Shown in pieces: positions 36,723-45,761 of a stretch of DNA of 64,000 nucleotides. The stretch spans positions 868,001 through 932,000 of the forward strand of contig CAVVHH010000002.1 of assembly GCA_963748005.1 (NCBI GenBank), in the 5' to 3' direction. Position 1 is the first letter of the stretch; every line of letters starts with the position of its first letter. This stretch comes from CAILZL01 sp963748005. Lineage in GTDB: Bacteria > Pseudomonadota > Gammaproteobacteria > Steroidobacterales > Steroidobacteraceae. Made by a program: the position numbers and the translations under genes. The notes below the pieces were generated by a model that was not told the origin of the DNA, made no database searches, and saw nothing but the letters and a program-made list of their open reading frames with translations.

Positions 36723-37727
36723 CTACTCCGCCAGTTTCGCAATCATGTCCTGCAACACATCATCCACCGTCACGCCATCTGACTCGGCGTGATAGTTGGC
36801 CAGCATGCGATGCCGCAGCACCGCCGGCGCTATCACCTTGATGTCTTCATGCGAGACGTGATAGCGGCCCTGGAGCAGGGCACGCGCCTTGGCAGCGAGC
36901 GTGATCGACATGGTGGCGCGCACACTGGCGCCGAACTTGATGTACTTGCGCACTTTTTCCGAGGCCAGTGGATCGGAAGGTCGTGTGGAACGCACCAGAT
37001 TCACGGCATAGCGACTGACGTTCTCGGCCACCGGCACCTGACGCGTCAGCCACTGGAACTTGAGAATTTCCTCCGCGTTGGTGCAGGCGCTGGCCTCGGG
37101 CGCATCGACGCTGTTGGTGAACCGATCCACCACCTTGAATTCATCATCGGCATTCAGGTAATCGAGAATCACATTGAACAGAAAACGATCCAGCTGCGCC
37201 TCGGGCAGCGGATAAGTGCCTTCCAGCTCAATGGGGTTTTGCGTCGCCAGTACCAGGAAGGGTTTTTCCAGCGTATGCCGATGGCCGCGCACCGTGATGC
37301 TGCGTTCCTGCATGGCTTCCAGCAATGCCGCCTGGGTCTTGGGTGGCGTACGGTTGATTTCATCGGCCAGCACCACGTTGGCGAACAGCGGACCGGGAAT
37401 GAAAGTCCACACACGTTTGCCGGTAACCTGGTCCTCATCAATGATGTCGGTACCGGTGATGTCGGTGGGCATCAGGTCGGGCGTGAACTGGATGCGCTTG
37501 AAGCTCAGGCCCAGCGCGTCAGCCAGCGTGCGCACCAGCAGGGTCTTGGCGGTACCGGGCATGCCGGTGATCAGACAGTGTCCGCCCACCAGCAGTGTGA
37601 TCAGCAGGTGATCCACCACTTCTTCCTGACCGACAATGACCTTGCGCACCTCATTGCGCAGGCGCGCGGTGGCATTACGGAAGCTGTCCATCAAGGCGCG
37701 GACGTTTGAGTCGTTGATGTCGTTCAT
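36723..37727 (-). CDS. MoxR family AAA+ ATPase
   Basis: The 334-residue ATPase has Walker A GMPGTAKT (residues 55-62), Walker B VVLADEINR with the MoxR-typical continuation TPPKTQAALLEAMQE, sensor 1 ATQNP and the C-terminal AAA lid. MoxR proteins act as chaperones that ready VWA-containing partners, often with metals. It is the fourth gene of the run, followed by DUF58, BatA-VWA and DUF4175 genes, which are its probable clients. The 91-base gap upstream holds a palindromic repeat, and a separate promoter may lie there. Confidence 0.94.
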   Translation of the reverse strand: MNDINDSNVRALMDSFRNATARLRNEVRKVIVGQEEVVDHLLITLLVGGHCLITGMPGTAKTLLVRTLADALGLSFKRIQFTPDLMPTDITGTDIIDEDQVTGKRVWTFIPGPLFANVVLADEINRTPPKTQAALLEAMQERSITVRGHRHTLEKPFLVLATQNPIELEGTYPLPEAQLDRFLFNVILDYLNADDEFKVVDRFTNSVDAPEASACTNAEEILKFQWLTRQVPVAENVSRYAVNLVRSTRPSDPLASEKVRKYIKFGASVRATMSITLAAKARALLQGRYHVSHEDIKVIAPAVLRHRMLANYHAESDGVTVDDVLQDMIAKLAE

Positions 37728-37757
37728 CGTCGGTACGTTCCTGTTGGCAAAATAATC

Positions 37758-37790
37758 ACCCTCACCCTACCCTCTCCCTGAGGGAGAGGG
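37758..37790. repeat. Palindromic repeat, inverted copy
   Basis: The same unit as at 35605, in the opposite orientation (ACCCTCACCCT then the CCCTCTCCC-TGA-GGGAGAGGG hairpin). It lies in the 91-base gap between the TPR-gluzincin gene and moxR. Confidence 0.75.
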
Positions 37791-37818
37791 GATCGAGTCA
37801 GGCATCAATCAAGTTCAT

Positions 37819-40131
37819 TCATTTCGTCTTCGTCTTCGCCAGCTCCAGCAACAACTGCTGAGCCGGCTTGAAATTCGGCGCCACTTCCAGCGCCAGCAAT
37901 ACATTACGTTTCGCCTCGGCACTGCGCTGCAAATCTCTCATTGCCTGCGCGATACGATAGTACGCGGTGGCCTTATCGGGCGGATTGAGCTTGAGCGCAG
38001 CCTGAAATTCGGTCAATGCATCGGCGGGACGCTTCAATGACAGCAGCGTATCGCCCAGCTCACCGTGCACCTCGTAATTGAAGGGCGCGACGTAGTTGAT
38101 GGCGTCCAGCACCTGCGCGGCCTGCGCCAGCTTGTTCTGCGCGCGCAGACGCGTCGCCAGCCAGCGCAATGCTTCCGGGTCATGACCACCGTACTTGAAA
38201 AAGGTCTCCAGCGTGCTTTGCGCCTGGTCGGGTTTGCCGGTGGCGTTATAGGCGCGCGCCAGGGCCACATACGGACTGCCGTCTTCCACATCATTGGGCA
38301 GGATGCTCAACGCTTCCTGCGCGGCCTGAATGACCGATTCCCATTCATTGCGCTTGTAATCAGCCAGTGTGGTACTGCGCGCATTCTTCCAGGCATCGAA
38401 TTTGTCGAACAGTGTTTTCAGCTCACTGTGCATGAAGGCATTGAAACGCGTATCGAACTCTGCCGGCTGCAGCTTGAATACTGTCTGCACGGCCTTCGCG
38501 GTATCTGCGCCGCGCTTGAATTCCACCAGCATGTCATTGAGCCTGGCCGCACCAAACTCGCGCTTGATGAATTCGCAGATCAGCCCGGCCTGCATGTAAG
38601 AGACGATCACCTGCTGCGGAAATTCCGGCCGGATGAAGCCGCGATCCAGTTCCGCCACCGGCAAGGCCTTGCCTTCCCTGAACGCAGCATAGGCATAGGA
38701 GGGAATGCTGATGCCCTTGCCATCAAGGCCGGAAATGGGTCCGGTGTTCCATTCTTCATACACCGACACACCTTCGCTGAACCAGCGCGGCACACGATGA
38801 TCGGTGGCTTCCAGCGTGAACACATGCGCCAGCTCATGCCACAACGTGCTGCCCCAGTGAAATTCGTCCACCGGCCGCGACGACGGCGAATCCATTGCCA
38901 CCACGTAACCAAAAGTTACACCCAGCAGACCCAGACCCGGCTCACCAGCGGTGCGCACTGCGAAATCTTCGTGATCGGGATACACCTCGACCACTACCGG
39001 TTCCTTCAGCCTGAAATTGAATTGCTTGCTGTACGAAGCAATCGCTTGTTCGGTGAGCTTGTGCGCATAGGGACCGAGTACCGCGCTTTCTTTCTTGTGC
39101 AAGCGCAACACTATGGGCGATTGCTCGCGTGCGGCAGATGCTGTCTCCGGATCTGGATAAACCAGCACATCAAAATTCTTCAGCGAATCCAGCAGGCGCA
39201 GGGTATTCACCGTCACCACGTTGTACGGGTCGCCCTTGTAAGCGGCCTCCATCTGCTCACGCGCCTGTGTGATCTGGTTGTCACGCAACAAACCGCTGCC
39301 ATATTCAACCCGTGCGTCCCAGTGATCGGGCTGGATCTGCACCGCCAGTTTGTACAAGTCGGTGGCTTCGCGCGTGCGGCGCGTGATCACGTAAAAATGC
39401 GCCGGAATGGCATAGACATCGCCATAGGCAGGGTTTTCGCTTAGCGCCTTTTTCACCCAGGCACTCTGGGTAACATCGGTTCCTGTCGGTGAGCGCAACA
39501 ACTCCATGGAAGCCTGCAAGGCATAGATTTCCAGCTGCGGCAGTTGTGCGGCAGCTGCCACATCGGTGGCCTGCCTGAGGAACTCGGTCGCCTTGTCGAG
39601 GTCGCTGTTCTCCAGATTCACGCGTACTGCCAGCAGCAATGCGCGCAATTTCGCGCCTGGGGCAGCATTCCCCTCTATCACCGGCTGCAGATATTCATTG
39701 GCCTGCGTAGCGAATTGATCGACCAGCACGGAAGCAGCGCCTACCTGCGCAAAGGCATAGCTGGAATCGGCCTGCAGCGCTTCCCGGAACAGTTTCAGTG
39801 CTTCGGAATTCTGATGGGTTTCGGCAAACAGTTCGCCCCATCGCGTCAGCAGCGCCGCGCTGGAACGTTGTTTGGTCGCTGCAGCAAACAAATCATTGGC
39901 GCTTTTCACATCGCCCAGGGCCCAGGCGACTTCGGCACGCACACCCAATGAGCTTGATGGCGTCAGCAAGGCGCGATAGCAGCGATCCGCCGCATCGCGC
40001 TGCCCACGCCATTGCTGTTTATCGCAGGCAACTACGCCAGCGTCAGTGACAGCACCGTAGTGAATGCCGCGCGCTGCGGCAGGGAGCGCAGCACACAAAA
40101 GCAGTGAAAGGATCAGGCCGGTCCGTTTCAC
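37819..40131 (-). CDS. TPR protein with gluzincin (peptidase MA-like) domain
   Basis: The 770-residue exported protein has a signal peptide at residues 1-20, TPR-like helical repeats at about 60-320, and a zinc-protease-like domain. The latter has the motif HELAH at 432-436 and a downstream Glu in FSEGVSVYEE (about 451-460), the pattern of a gluzincin. A second TPR array at about 590-765 follows (YNATGKPDQAQSTLETFFKYG, ALKLNPPDKATAYYRIAQAM). It may be a periplasmic protease with protein-binding scaffolds on both sides. Its ATG overlaps the stop of the caspase-like gene by 4 bases, which ties it firmly to the MoxR/VWA locus. Confidence 0.87.
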   Translation of the reverse strand: MKRTGLILSLLLCAALPAAARGIHYGAVTDAGVVACDKQQWRGQRDAADRCYRALLTPSSSLGVRAEVAWALGDVKSANDLFAAATKQRSSAALLTRWGELFAETHQNSEALKLFREALQADSSYAFAQVGAASVLVDQFATQANEYLQPVIEGNAAPGAKLRALLLAVRVNLENSDLDKATEFLRQATDVAAAAQLPQLEIYALQASMELLRSPTGTDVTQSAWVKKALSENPAYGDVYAIPAHFYVITRRTREATDLYKLAVQIQPDHWDARVEYGSGLLRDNQITQAREQMEAAYKGDPYNVVTVNTLRLLDSLKNFDVLVYPDPETASAAREQSPIVLRLHKKESAVLGPYAHKLTEQAIASYSKQFNFRLKEPVVVEVYPDHEDFAVRTAGEPGLGLLGVTFGYVVAMDSPSSRPVDEFHWGSTLWHELAHVFTLEATDHRVPRWFSEGVSVYEEWNTGPISGLDGKGISIPSYAYAAFREGKALPVAELDRGFIRPEFPQQVIVSYMQAGLICEFIKREFGAARLNDMLVEFKRGADTAKAVQTVFKLQPAEFDTRFNAFMHSELKTLFDKFDAWKNARSTTLADYKRNEWESVIQAAQEALSILPNDVEDGSPYVALARAYNATGKPDQAQSTLETFFKYGGHDPEALRWLATRLRAQNKLAQAAQVLDAINYVAPFNYEVHGELGDTLLSLKRPADALTEFQAALKLNPPDKATAYYRIAQAMRDLQRSAEAKRNVLLALEVAPNFKPAQQLLLELAKTKTK

Positions 40132-41189
40132 GGCGTCCCTCCCTTCCCGGCTGCATCTGGCTTGCCTGCATCAGGAGCCGTTGCACCACGTTCAGCGTCG
40201 ATACGCGCATCCAGTTCGGCAATCTGCAGCATCAATGGCTCAAGCTGTTGCAGATACTCTTCTTCGCTCATGCTGTCCTTGCGCAGCCGCAACTCTTCCA
40301 GATGACTGTTCAGCTGCTCGCGCTCGGCCAGCAAGCCGGCACTGGCGGTCGGCACCGGCGTCGCGCTGTCGAGTTGCGCAATGGCAAAAACATTGGCGCG
40401 CGCACCGGTTAACTGCGCATGTTCGGTAGCCAGTTTGGTTTCAGCTTCAAAATAATCCTTCACCTTGCGCGCCGTGAAATCGAAGGCTTCCTGCGCGGTG
40501 ATGCGGCCATTCTTGTCGGTGTCGGCGGCGGCATCGCCGAGCGCTTCGGCAAAAATGCCACCGAAGTGCGTGGCATTGCGTTCATTGCCGCTACGCGTGG
40601 CGGTGACAACGATGCGCGAATCTTTCTTGAGCGTTTCCTGCAGCGCGCCACTGGAACTGCCGGTGGCGATCACCAGCTGGCTGTCGGACTTGATTACATC
40701 CAGCAGCTTGAGCAGCTCTGTGCCGCTCAGATCCGGTCCGGGAATGTTGAATTTGTATTCAACTCCATCGTCGCTGCCATGTCCAACGAGATACAGGATG
40801 AGACGATCTTCCCTGGTCAGTTTCGCCGCCAGCTGCTTCAATACTGCGGTGATATTCGCCCGAGTAGCGCCCTCGCCGGTCAGTACCTGAATCTGTTCGG
40901 CACCGGTCAACGTCGCACTGGCGGTGCGAATGGCCTTCACATCTTTATCGAACTGCTGTTGGTACTTCGCCTCGCCGCCGAGGCCTTCAACAATCAGCAC
41001 ATTCAGTTCGGCGTGTGCGGTGGCGGTGGCCAGTAATAGAATCGGAAGCACCCTCGCCCCAACCCTCTCCCTGAGGGAGATGGGATCAAGACAGGCACGC
41101 ATTCCAACCGCAACCTTGTGCAGCAGGTGAAAGCCCATTTTTTTGAATTCCCTCTCCCCTTGGGAGAGGGTCAGGGTGAGGGGACTCAT
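40128..41189 (-). CDS. Caspase-like (C13/C14 fold) exported protein, catalytic Cys missing
   Basis: The core (from ELNVLIVEGLGG) shows the caspase/legumain fold: the His motif LYLVGHGSDDG, then the conserved GPDLSGTELLKLLD. The strand that should end in the nucleophilic cysteine reads LVIATGSSSGAL, with no Cys, so it is probably inactive as a protease. A calcium-loop-like segment DTDKNGRITAQEAFDF follows, and the C-terminus is a coiled coil ending in a Pro/Ala/Gly tail. The start is unclear: ATG 41189 overlaps the upstream stop (ATGA), but two palindromic repeats are translated before the signal-peptide-like LPILLLATATAHA; ATG 41138, ATG 41102 or GTG 41051 are alternatives. Confidence 0.75.
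   Translation of the reverse strand: MSPLTLTLSQGEREFKKMGFHLLHKVAVGMRACLDPISLRERVGARVLPILLLATATAHAELNVLIVEGLGGEAKYQQQFDKDVKAIRTASATLTGAEQIQVLTGEGATRANITAVLKQLAAKLTREDRLILYLVGHGSDDGVEYKFNIPGPDLSGTELLKLLDVIKSDSQLVIATGSSSGALQETLKKDSRIVVTATRSGNERNATHFGGIFAEALGDAAADTDKNGRITAQEAFDFTARKVKDYFEAETKLATEHAQLTGARANVFAIAQLDSATPVPTASAGLLAEREQLNSHLEELRLRKDSMSEEEYLQQLEPLMLQIAELDARIDAERGATAPDAGKPDAAGKGGTP
41051..41084. repeat. Palindromic repeat within 5' end of caspase-like gene
   Basis: This copy of the 35605 unit has one mismatch in the stem (GGGAGATGG) and begins exactly at the possible GTG start codon (41049-41051). The GAGAGGG of the repeat would then serve as ribosome site. Confidence 0.7.
41150..41183. 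repeat. Palindromic repeat at VWA/caspase-like gene junction
   Basis: A variant copy (CCCTCTCCCC-TT-GGGAGAGGG then TCAGGGTGAGGGG) lies immediately after the ATGA overlap at 41186-41189, inside the possible coding region of the caspase-like gene. Confidence 0.7.
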
Positions 41190-43435
41190 ATCACTCCCCA
41201 GCGCCGACGGAGCATCCACTCCGTCGCTTTCAGGATGATCAACAGCAGGAAGATGATCGGCATGTCCCATAGCGGCTTGGTCTGTTGCTCGGCGATACCT
41301 GCGGGTGAGAAACGAATGGCTTCGGGCAACCCGGCCAGATTGCCCGCGCTCCAGTACTGACCACCCGTGGCCTGTGCAAGTTGCGTCAGCAGGCTGCGAT
41401 TCTGCCGCAGCGAAAAATACTCGGCGGCGCCCTGTTCGTGATGCACGGCGGTGCGCGCGGTGCTGACCACTTCCTTGCCGCGCCGCGCCAGCATGTCGAT
41501 GAAGAAAGTGCCTGAGGCATCGGGCGTCATGCTGGCTTCATACACACCGGGTTGGTCGGTTACCGGTTTCAGCGTGAGATTCTCGGTATAGCCGGTGGGC
41601 AGCGTTGTCACCGCTGTCACCTGCAGGTCACGCTGCGGTTGATAGCTCTTGTCGCGCAACGTCGCGCGGATGCGAATGTCATCGCCCTGCGAGGTGGCAA
41701 CGAACTCCACCTGTCTGGGCACATCCGTGACCAGTGCGCGCATCATTTGCCGCCAGAATGCCTCGTGATGCTGGTCTGCGACCGGCAGACTCATCTGCCA
41801 GCGCCAGCTGCCACCGGTGGCGAAAATCGAAGCATGACCCCTTCCATAGGACTGTGTGACCAGCAGCGGTTGCTCCTTGTTCTGGACTTTTACGGTCATC
41901 AAACTGGCAGCAGCGGGCTTGAGCGCGCCCAGGTCCTGATAATCCGCCAACATCGGCAAGCTGTTCCATTGCCTGGCATTGTCCGCGGCATCGTCACTGA
42001 ACTTGAGCCACGATTCGCGCTGACCACGCACGGTGACCGCGGCCTGTGCCATCACGCGATGAAAGCTGTTAGCGGCTTCCGGCACCTTCACCGGCAGCAC
42101 GTCATTCAGCACGGTATTGCCCCAGCCACCCGCGCCCAGTGTCTTTGATCCACCCAGAAACAGCACACTACCGCCGCGCAGGTTGACGAATTCCTGCATC
42201 AGTTGCTGCTGCACTTTGGTGAAGTAGGCAGCGGGGATGTTGCCGATCACCAGCGCGTCGTACTTGAACAGGTCCTCGCGCGTGCGCGGAAAGCCGTCTT
42301 TCAGTTCGTCAGGACTGTCGACACCCTGACGGTACACGCCGTTGGTGGTGGTGCGCAGCATGGACACCAGCCGCAGACTTTTGTCATCTTCCAGGGCGCG
42401 GCGCATGAACTTGTATTCCCAACGGGGCTCACCCTCCACATACAACACCGAAGCAACATCGCTGGCCACGTTGACCAGCTGGGCGCGGCTGTTGTTGCGC
42501 AACTCGCGTTCCTGCGCAGGTCCGGCCAGTGCGAACTTCAGATCGCGATAACCCGTGTCGTTCATGTCGAATTCCACCCAGGCAGTGCTGAGGGTGGTGT
42601 CTTTCGCCAGTGGAATTTCCTTGGCGGCGAGCAGCTTGTCGCCATCGCTGACACGAATACGCGCCATTCCTGCATCATCATGTCGTATCGCCACCCGTGC
42701 TGCCAGCTTGCTGCCGGGCAGGGTCTTGATGGGTACCAGCACGCTGTCCAGCTCCACATCCTCCGGCATCTGTTCGCGACCGATGCCGATGACGTGCACC
42801 GGCACGCCGAAGCGGGCAATCTCGTTCAACTGCGCCGGATCGAGCTGGCCGGCGTTGTCCGAACCGTCGCTGAGCAACACCACCGCACCGAGGGGGGTGG
42901 TGCGCGAGGCATTCAATACCTGCAGCACCGAGGCACCGATTTTTGTAGCTTGCCCAGGTTCCGGCAGCCCTGCGAAATCATTCAGCTCGCCTTCCAGCTT
43001 CTGCGCGTTGGCAGCGAAGGCATAACGACGCAACTCGTAGTCCCTGCTCAAGTCAGCAAAGGCGGCATCACGCAGCACGCCCTGCGCCTGTTGCATGCGG
43101 GTGGAACTGCCATCTGCGGCATCAGGCACGCTCATGCTGGCTGAGGCATCCAGCAACACCGCCAGGCTGTTTTCACCGGAGCGCAAGGATTTGATCAACA
43201 ACGCTGGTTGCCACATCACCCACAGCACCAGTGCCCACATAGCCAGCTGCAGGGCGCTGATGGCGACCATACGTGGCGGACTCAGAACGCGACCACGGCG
43301 CCAGGCCAGCAGTAATAGCAAAGCCGCACCAGCCAGCCACAGCGCCAGCAAGGCGCTGATCGGCCAGTCGCGGAGGTAGATGAGTTCACCGAAGCGGAAC
43401 TCACCAGCTGGGTACTTGAATAAGAGTTCGAACAC
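41186..43435 (-). CDS. Large VWA membrane protein, first gene of MoxR locus
   Basis: The 749-residue protein has two N-terminal membrane helices (about 26-45 and 58-78) and a VWA domain with metal-binding motif DASAS at 96-100 and a later LLSDGSDNAG. A class I amidotransferase-like domain follows (about 340-560; VLYVEGEPRWEYKFMRRAL, GGSKTLGAGGW), with a membrane helix near the C-terminus. The layout matches the BatA-type VWA protein at 33557 but the sequences are divergent. It starts at GTG 43435. It should be anchored in the inner membrane with its bulk in the periplasm. The stop overlaps the caspase-like gene by 4 bases. Confidence 0.85.
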   Translation of the reverse strand: MFELLFKYPAGEFRFGELIYLRDWPISALLALWLAGAALLLLLAWRRGRVLSPPRMVAISALQLAMWALVLWVMWQPALLIKSLRSGENSLAVLLDASASMSVPDAADGSSTRMQQAQGVLRDAAFADLSRDYELRRYAFAANAQKLEGELNDFAGLPEPGQATKIGASVLQVLNASRTTPLGAVVLLSDGSDNAGQLDPAQLNEIARFGVPVHVIGIGREQMPEDVELDSVLVPIKTLPGSKLAARVAIRHDDAGMARIRVSDGDKLLAAKEIPLAKDTTLSTAWVEFDMNDTGYRDLKFALAGPAQERELRNNSRAQLVNVASDVASVLYVEGEPRWEYKFMRRALEDDKSLRLVSMLRTTTNGVYRQGVDSPDELKDGFPRTREDLFKYDALVIGNIPAAYFTKVQQQLMQEFVNLRGGSVLFLGGSKTLGAGGWGNTVLNDVLPVKVPEAANSFHRVMAQAAVTVRGQRESWLKFSDDAADNARQWNSLPMLADYQDLGALKPAAASLMTVKVQNKEQPLLVTQSYGRGHASIFATGGSWRWQMSLPVADQHHEAFWRQMMRALVTDVPRQVEFVATSQGDDIRIRATLRDKSYQPQRDLQVTAVTTLPTGYTENLTLKPVTDQPGVYEASMTPDASGTFFIDMLARRGKEVVSTARTAVHHEQGAAEYFSLRQNRSLLTQLAQATGGQYWSAGNLAGLPEAIRFSPAGIAEQQTKPLWDMPIIFLLLIILKATEWMLRRRWGVI

Positions 43436-43655
43436 AGGCCCTGGCTCAATGTGATCCCCGCTGCGGCCGCAGCCGGGGCAGCAAACTGCTCACAACCGTT
43501 ATACCAGTACGGCCAAGCGGCTCAAGCAAAGAAAGGACAACAAAAGGCACGTCGCCAATGCCATGACCGCAGGCATTTGCTTCGGATGAGTGCCCGCAGC
43601 CGGCCGTGCCGTTCACAATGGTAGGCTACGTCCTACTTTTCCCGGCACTGTATTC

Positions 43656-45566
43656 ATGTCCGATCACGACTTTCGCGTTCTGTCCCTGATTCCACCGATG
43701 ACGCAGTTGAATACGCCGTATCCTTCGACGGCGTATCTGACCGGCTTTCTGCGTTCGCGGGGCATTGATGCTGACCAGGAAGATCTGGCGCTGGAACTGG
43801 TGTTGCAGCTGTTTTCGGTGCAAGGGTTGCAGGCCATTCACGACAGCATCAATGCCCTGCCGGCCCGCAAGCGTTCGCAGCGGCTGCAAGATTTCGCAGC
43901 GCAGTTGCCGCGCTACCTGGCCACCATTGCCCCCACCATTGCGTTTCTGCAGGGCCGCGACCCGACGTTGGCACATCGCATCGCCAGTCGTACTTTTCTG
44001 CCTGAAGGTCCGCGCTTTGCCTCGCTGGCAGTCTATGCCGATGATCAAGGCGGCGACCCGCTGGCCTGGGCCTTTGGTTCGCTGGGCGCGCAGGATCGGG
44101 CGCGGCACCTGGCCACCCTGTACTTGAATGATGTGGCCGATGTGCTGCGCGATGCGGTGGATGAGCGTTTCGAATTCGTGCGCTATGCCGAATCCCTGGC
44201 GCAGAGCCAGCCGACCTTCGAACCACTGACCGAAGCACTGGCTGCCGCGCCGAATCTGGTGGATGACGTCCTGCAACAGCTGACGCTGGCTGCACTGGAG
44301 CAGCACCAACCCGCGCTCGTGCTGGTCTCGGTGCCGTTTCCCGGCTCGGTGTACGCGGCATTTCGTATCGCACAGGCCATCAAGGCGCACAGCCCGTCGC
44401 TGGTGACCGTGCTGGGCGGTGGCTATGTGAATACCGAATTGCGTGAGTTGAACGAGCCGCGGGTGTTCGACTACTTCGACTATGTAACGCTGGACGATGG
44501 CGAGCTGCCGGTACTGGCCATCATTGAACACCTGCAGGGCCTGCGCACTCGCGAACACCTGGTGCGTACATTTTTCCGGGATTCTTCCGGGAAGGTCATG
44601 TTCATCAACCACGATGAGGCAGACATTCCCTTCGCCGAGATCGGCACGCCGACCTGGGATGGCCTGCCGCTGGATCGTTATCTGTCGCTGCTTGACATGC
44701 TCAACCCCATGCACCGGCTGTGGTCGGATGGGCGCTGGAACAAACTCACCGTCGCACATGGCTGTTACTGGAAAAAGTGCAGCTTCTGCGATGTCAGTCT
44801 CGACTACATCTCTCGGTACGAAACCGCCTCGGCGGCCGTGCTGGTAGATCGCATCCAGCAGATCATCGACGAAACCGGCCAGACCGGCTTTCACTTTGTC
44901 GATGAAGCTGCGCCACCGAAGTCCTTGAAAGCGCTGGCGCTGGAACTGCAGCAGCGCAACCTGTCAATCTCGTGGTGGGGCAACATCCGTTTCGAGAAAT
45001 CGTTCACTACCGGGCTGTGCCAGCAACTGGCCGACAGTGGCTGCATCGCCATCTCCGGTGGACTGGAAGTGGCATCTGATCGTCTGCTCAAGCTGATGAA
45101 AAAAGGCGTATCCGTGGCGCAGGTGGCGCGAGTCACGCGTGCATTTACCGATGCCGGCATTCTGGTGCATGCCTACCTGATGTATGGCTTCCCGACGCAG
45201 ACCGTGCAGGACACCGTTGATGCGCTGGAATATGTGCGACAACTGTTTGTTGAGGGCTGCATTCAGTCGGGCTTCTTTCATCGCTTCACCTGCACCGTGC
45301 ATTCGCCGGTGGGCAAACATCCTGAGGAATACGGCGTAACGCTGGCGCCGCTGCCGGATATCACCTTCGCCAGGAACGACATCAGCTTCATCGACCCGAC
45401 CGGCGTCGATCATGACGCGCTGGGCCGTGCACTGAACAAGGCGCTATACAACTACATGCACGGTATTGGTCTGGATCAGGATGTGCGCAGCTGGTTTGAC
45501 GGCCGCGTGCCGAAAACCACGGTGCCGGACGATTTCATTGCACAAGCTCTGATCGACGCGAGCTGA
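43656..45566 (+). CDS. B12-binding-type radical SAM protein
   Basis: The 636-residue enzyme has an N-terminal Rossmann-like region as in B12-binding radical SAM proteins (LVLVSVPFPGSVYA, LGGGYVNTEL, residues about 222-262). The radical SAM core follows, with iron-sulfur cysteines C370, C375 and C378 in a C-x4-C-x2-C pattern (GCYWKKCSFC), and ISGGLEVASDRLL. I do not see the DxHxxG cobalamin motif. The reaction is unknown; relatives methylate or rearrange unactivated carbons. The frame is open from 43590, but the ATG at 43656 starts the conserved part. It stands alone between the MoxR locus and a kinase gene. Confidence 0.85.
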   Translation: MSDHDFRVLSLIPPMTQLNTPYPSTAYLTGFLRSRGIDADQEDLALELVLQLFSVQGLQAIHDSINALPARKRSQRLQDFAAQLPRYLATIAPTIAFLQGRDPTLAHRIASRTFLPEGPRFASLAVYADDQGGDPLAWAFGSLGAQDRARHLATLYLNDVADVLRDAVDERFEFVRYAESLAQSQPTFEPLTEALAAAPNLVDDVLQQLTLAALEQHQPALVLVSVPFPGSVYAAFRIAQAIKAHSPSLVTVLGGGYVNTELRELNEPRVFDYFDYVTLDDGELPVLAIIEHLQGLRTREHLVRTFFRDSSGKVMFINHDEADIPFAEIGTPTWDGLPLDRYLSLLDMLNPMHRLWSDGRWNKLTVAHGCYWKKCSFCDVSLDYISRYETASAAVLVDRIQQIIDETGQTGFHFVDEAAPPKSLKALALELQQRNLSISWWGNIRFEKSFTTGLCQQLADSGCIAISGGLEVASDRLLKLMKKGVSVAQVARVTRAFTDAGILVHAYLMYGFPTQTVQDTVDALEYVRQLFVEGCIQSGFFHRFTCTVHSPVGKHPEEYGVTLAPLPDITFARNDISFIDPTGVDHDALGRALNKALYNYMHGIGLDQDVRSWFDGRVPKTTVPDDFIAQALIDAS

Positions 45567-45761
45567 ATCAGCGGCCAACCATCGGCCATAAGGCATCACC
45601 TGAAGCGCCCGATGCCGCGCCCTTAACGGCCCTGCCGATTAGCGCAACCCGGTCGCAGTAATCCATCCGGGCACTCAAGATGCCCATTCAAGCGTCGATG
45701 CCTGACTTGCGACCGGCCACGTCCGCCATTGCCTTCCTGCCGCCAGACAGACACAACCAAG

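Noticed and set aside
38065..39444. 459-codon plus-strand frame opposite the TPR-gluzincin gene
   Set aside because: It is an antisense shadow of a gene with a signal peptide, TPR repeats and HELAH motif.
43626..44894. 422-codon minus-strand frame opposite the radical SAM gene
   Set aside because: It is antisense to a clear enzyme, with no family signature and no ribosome site.
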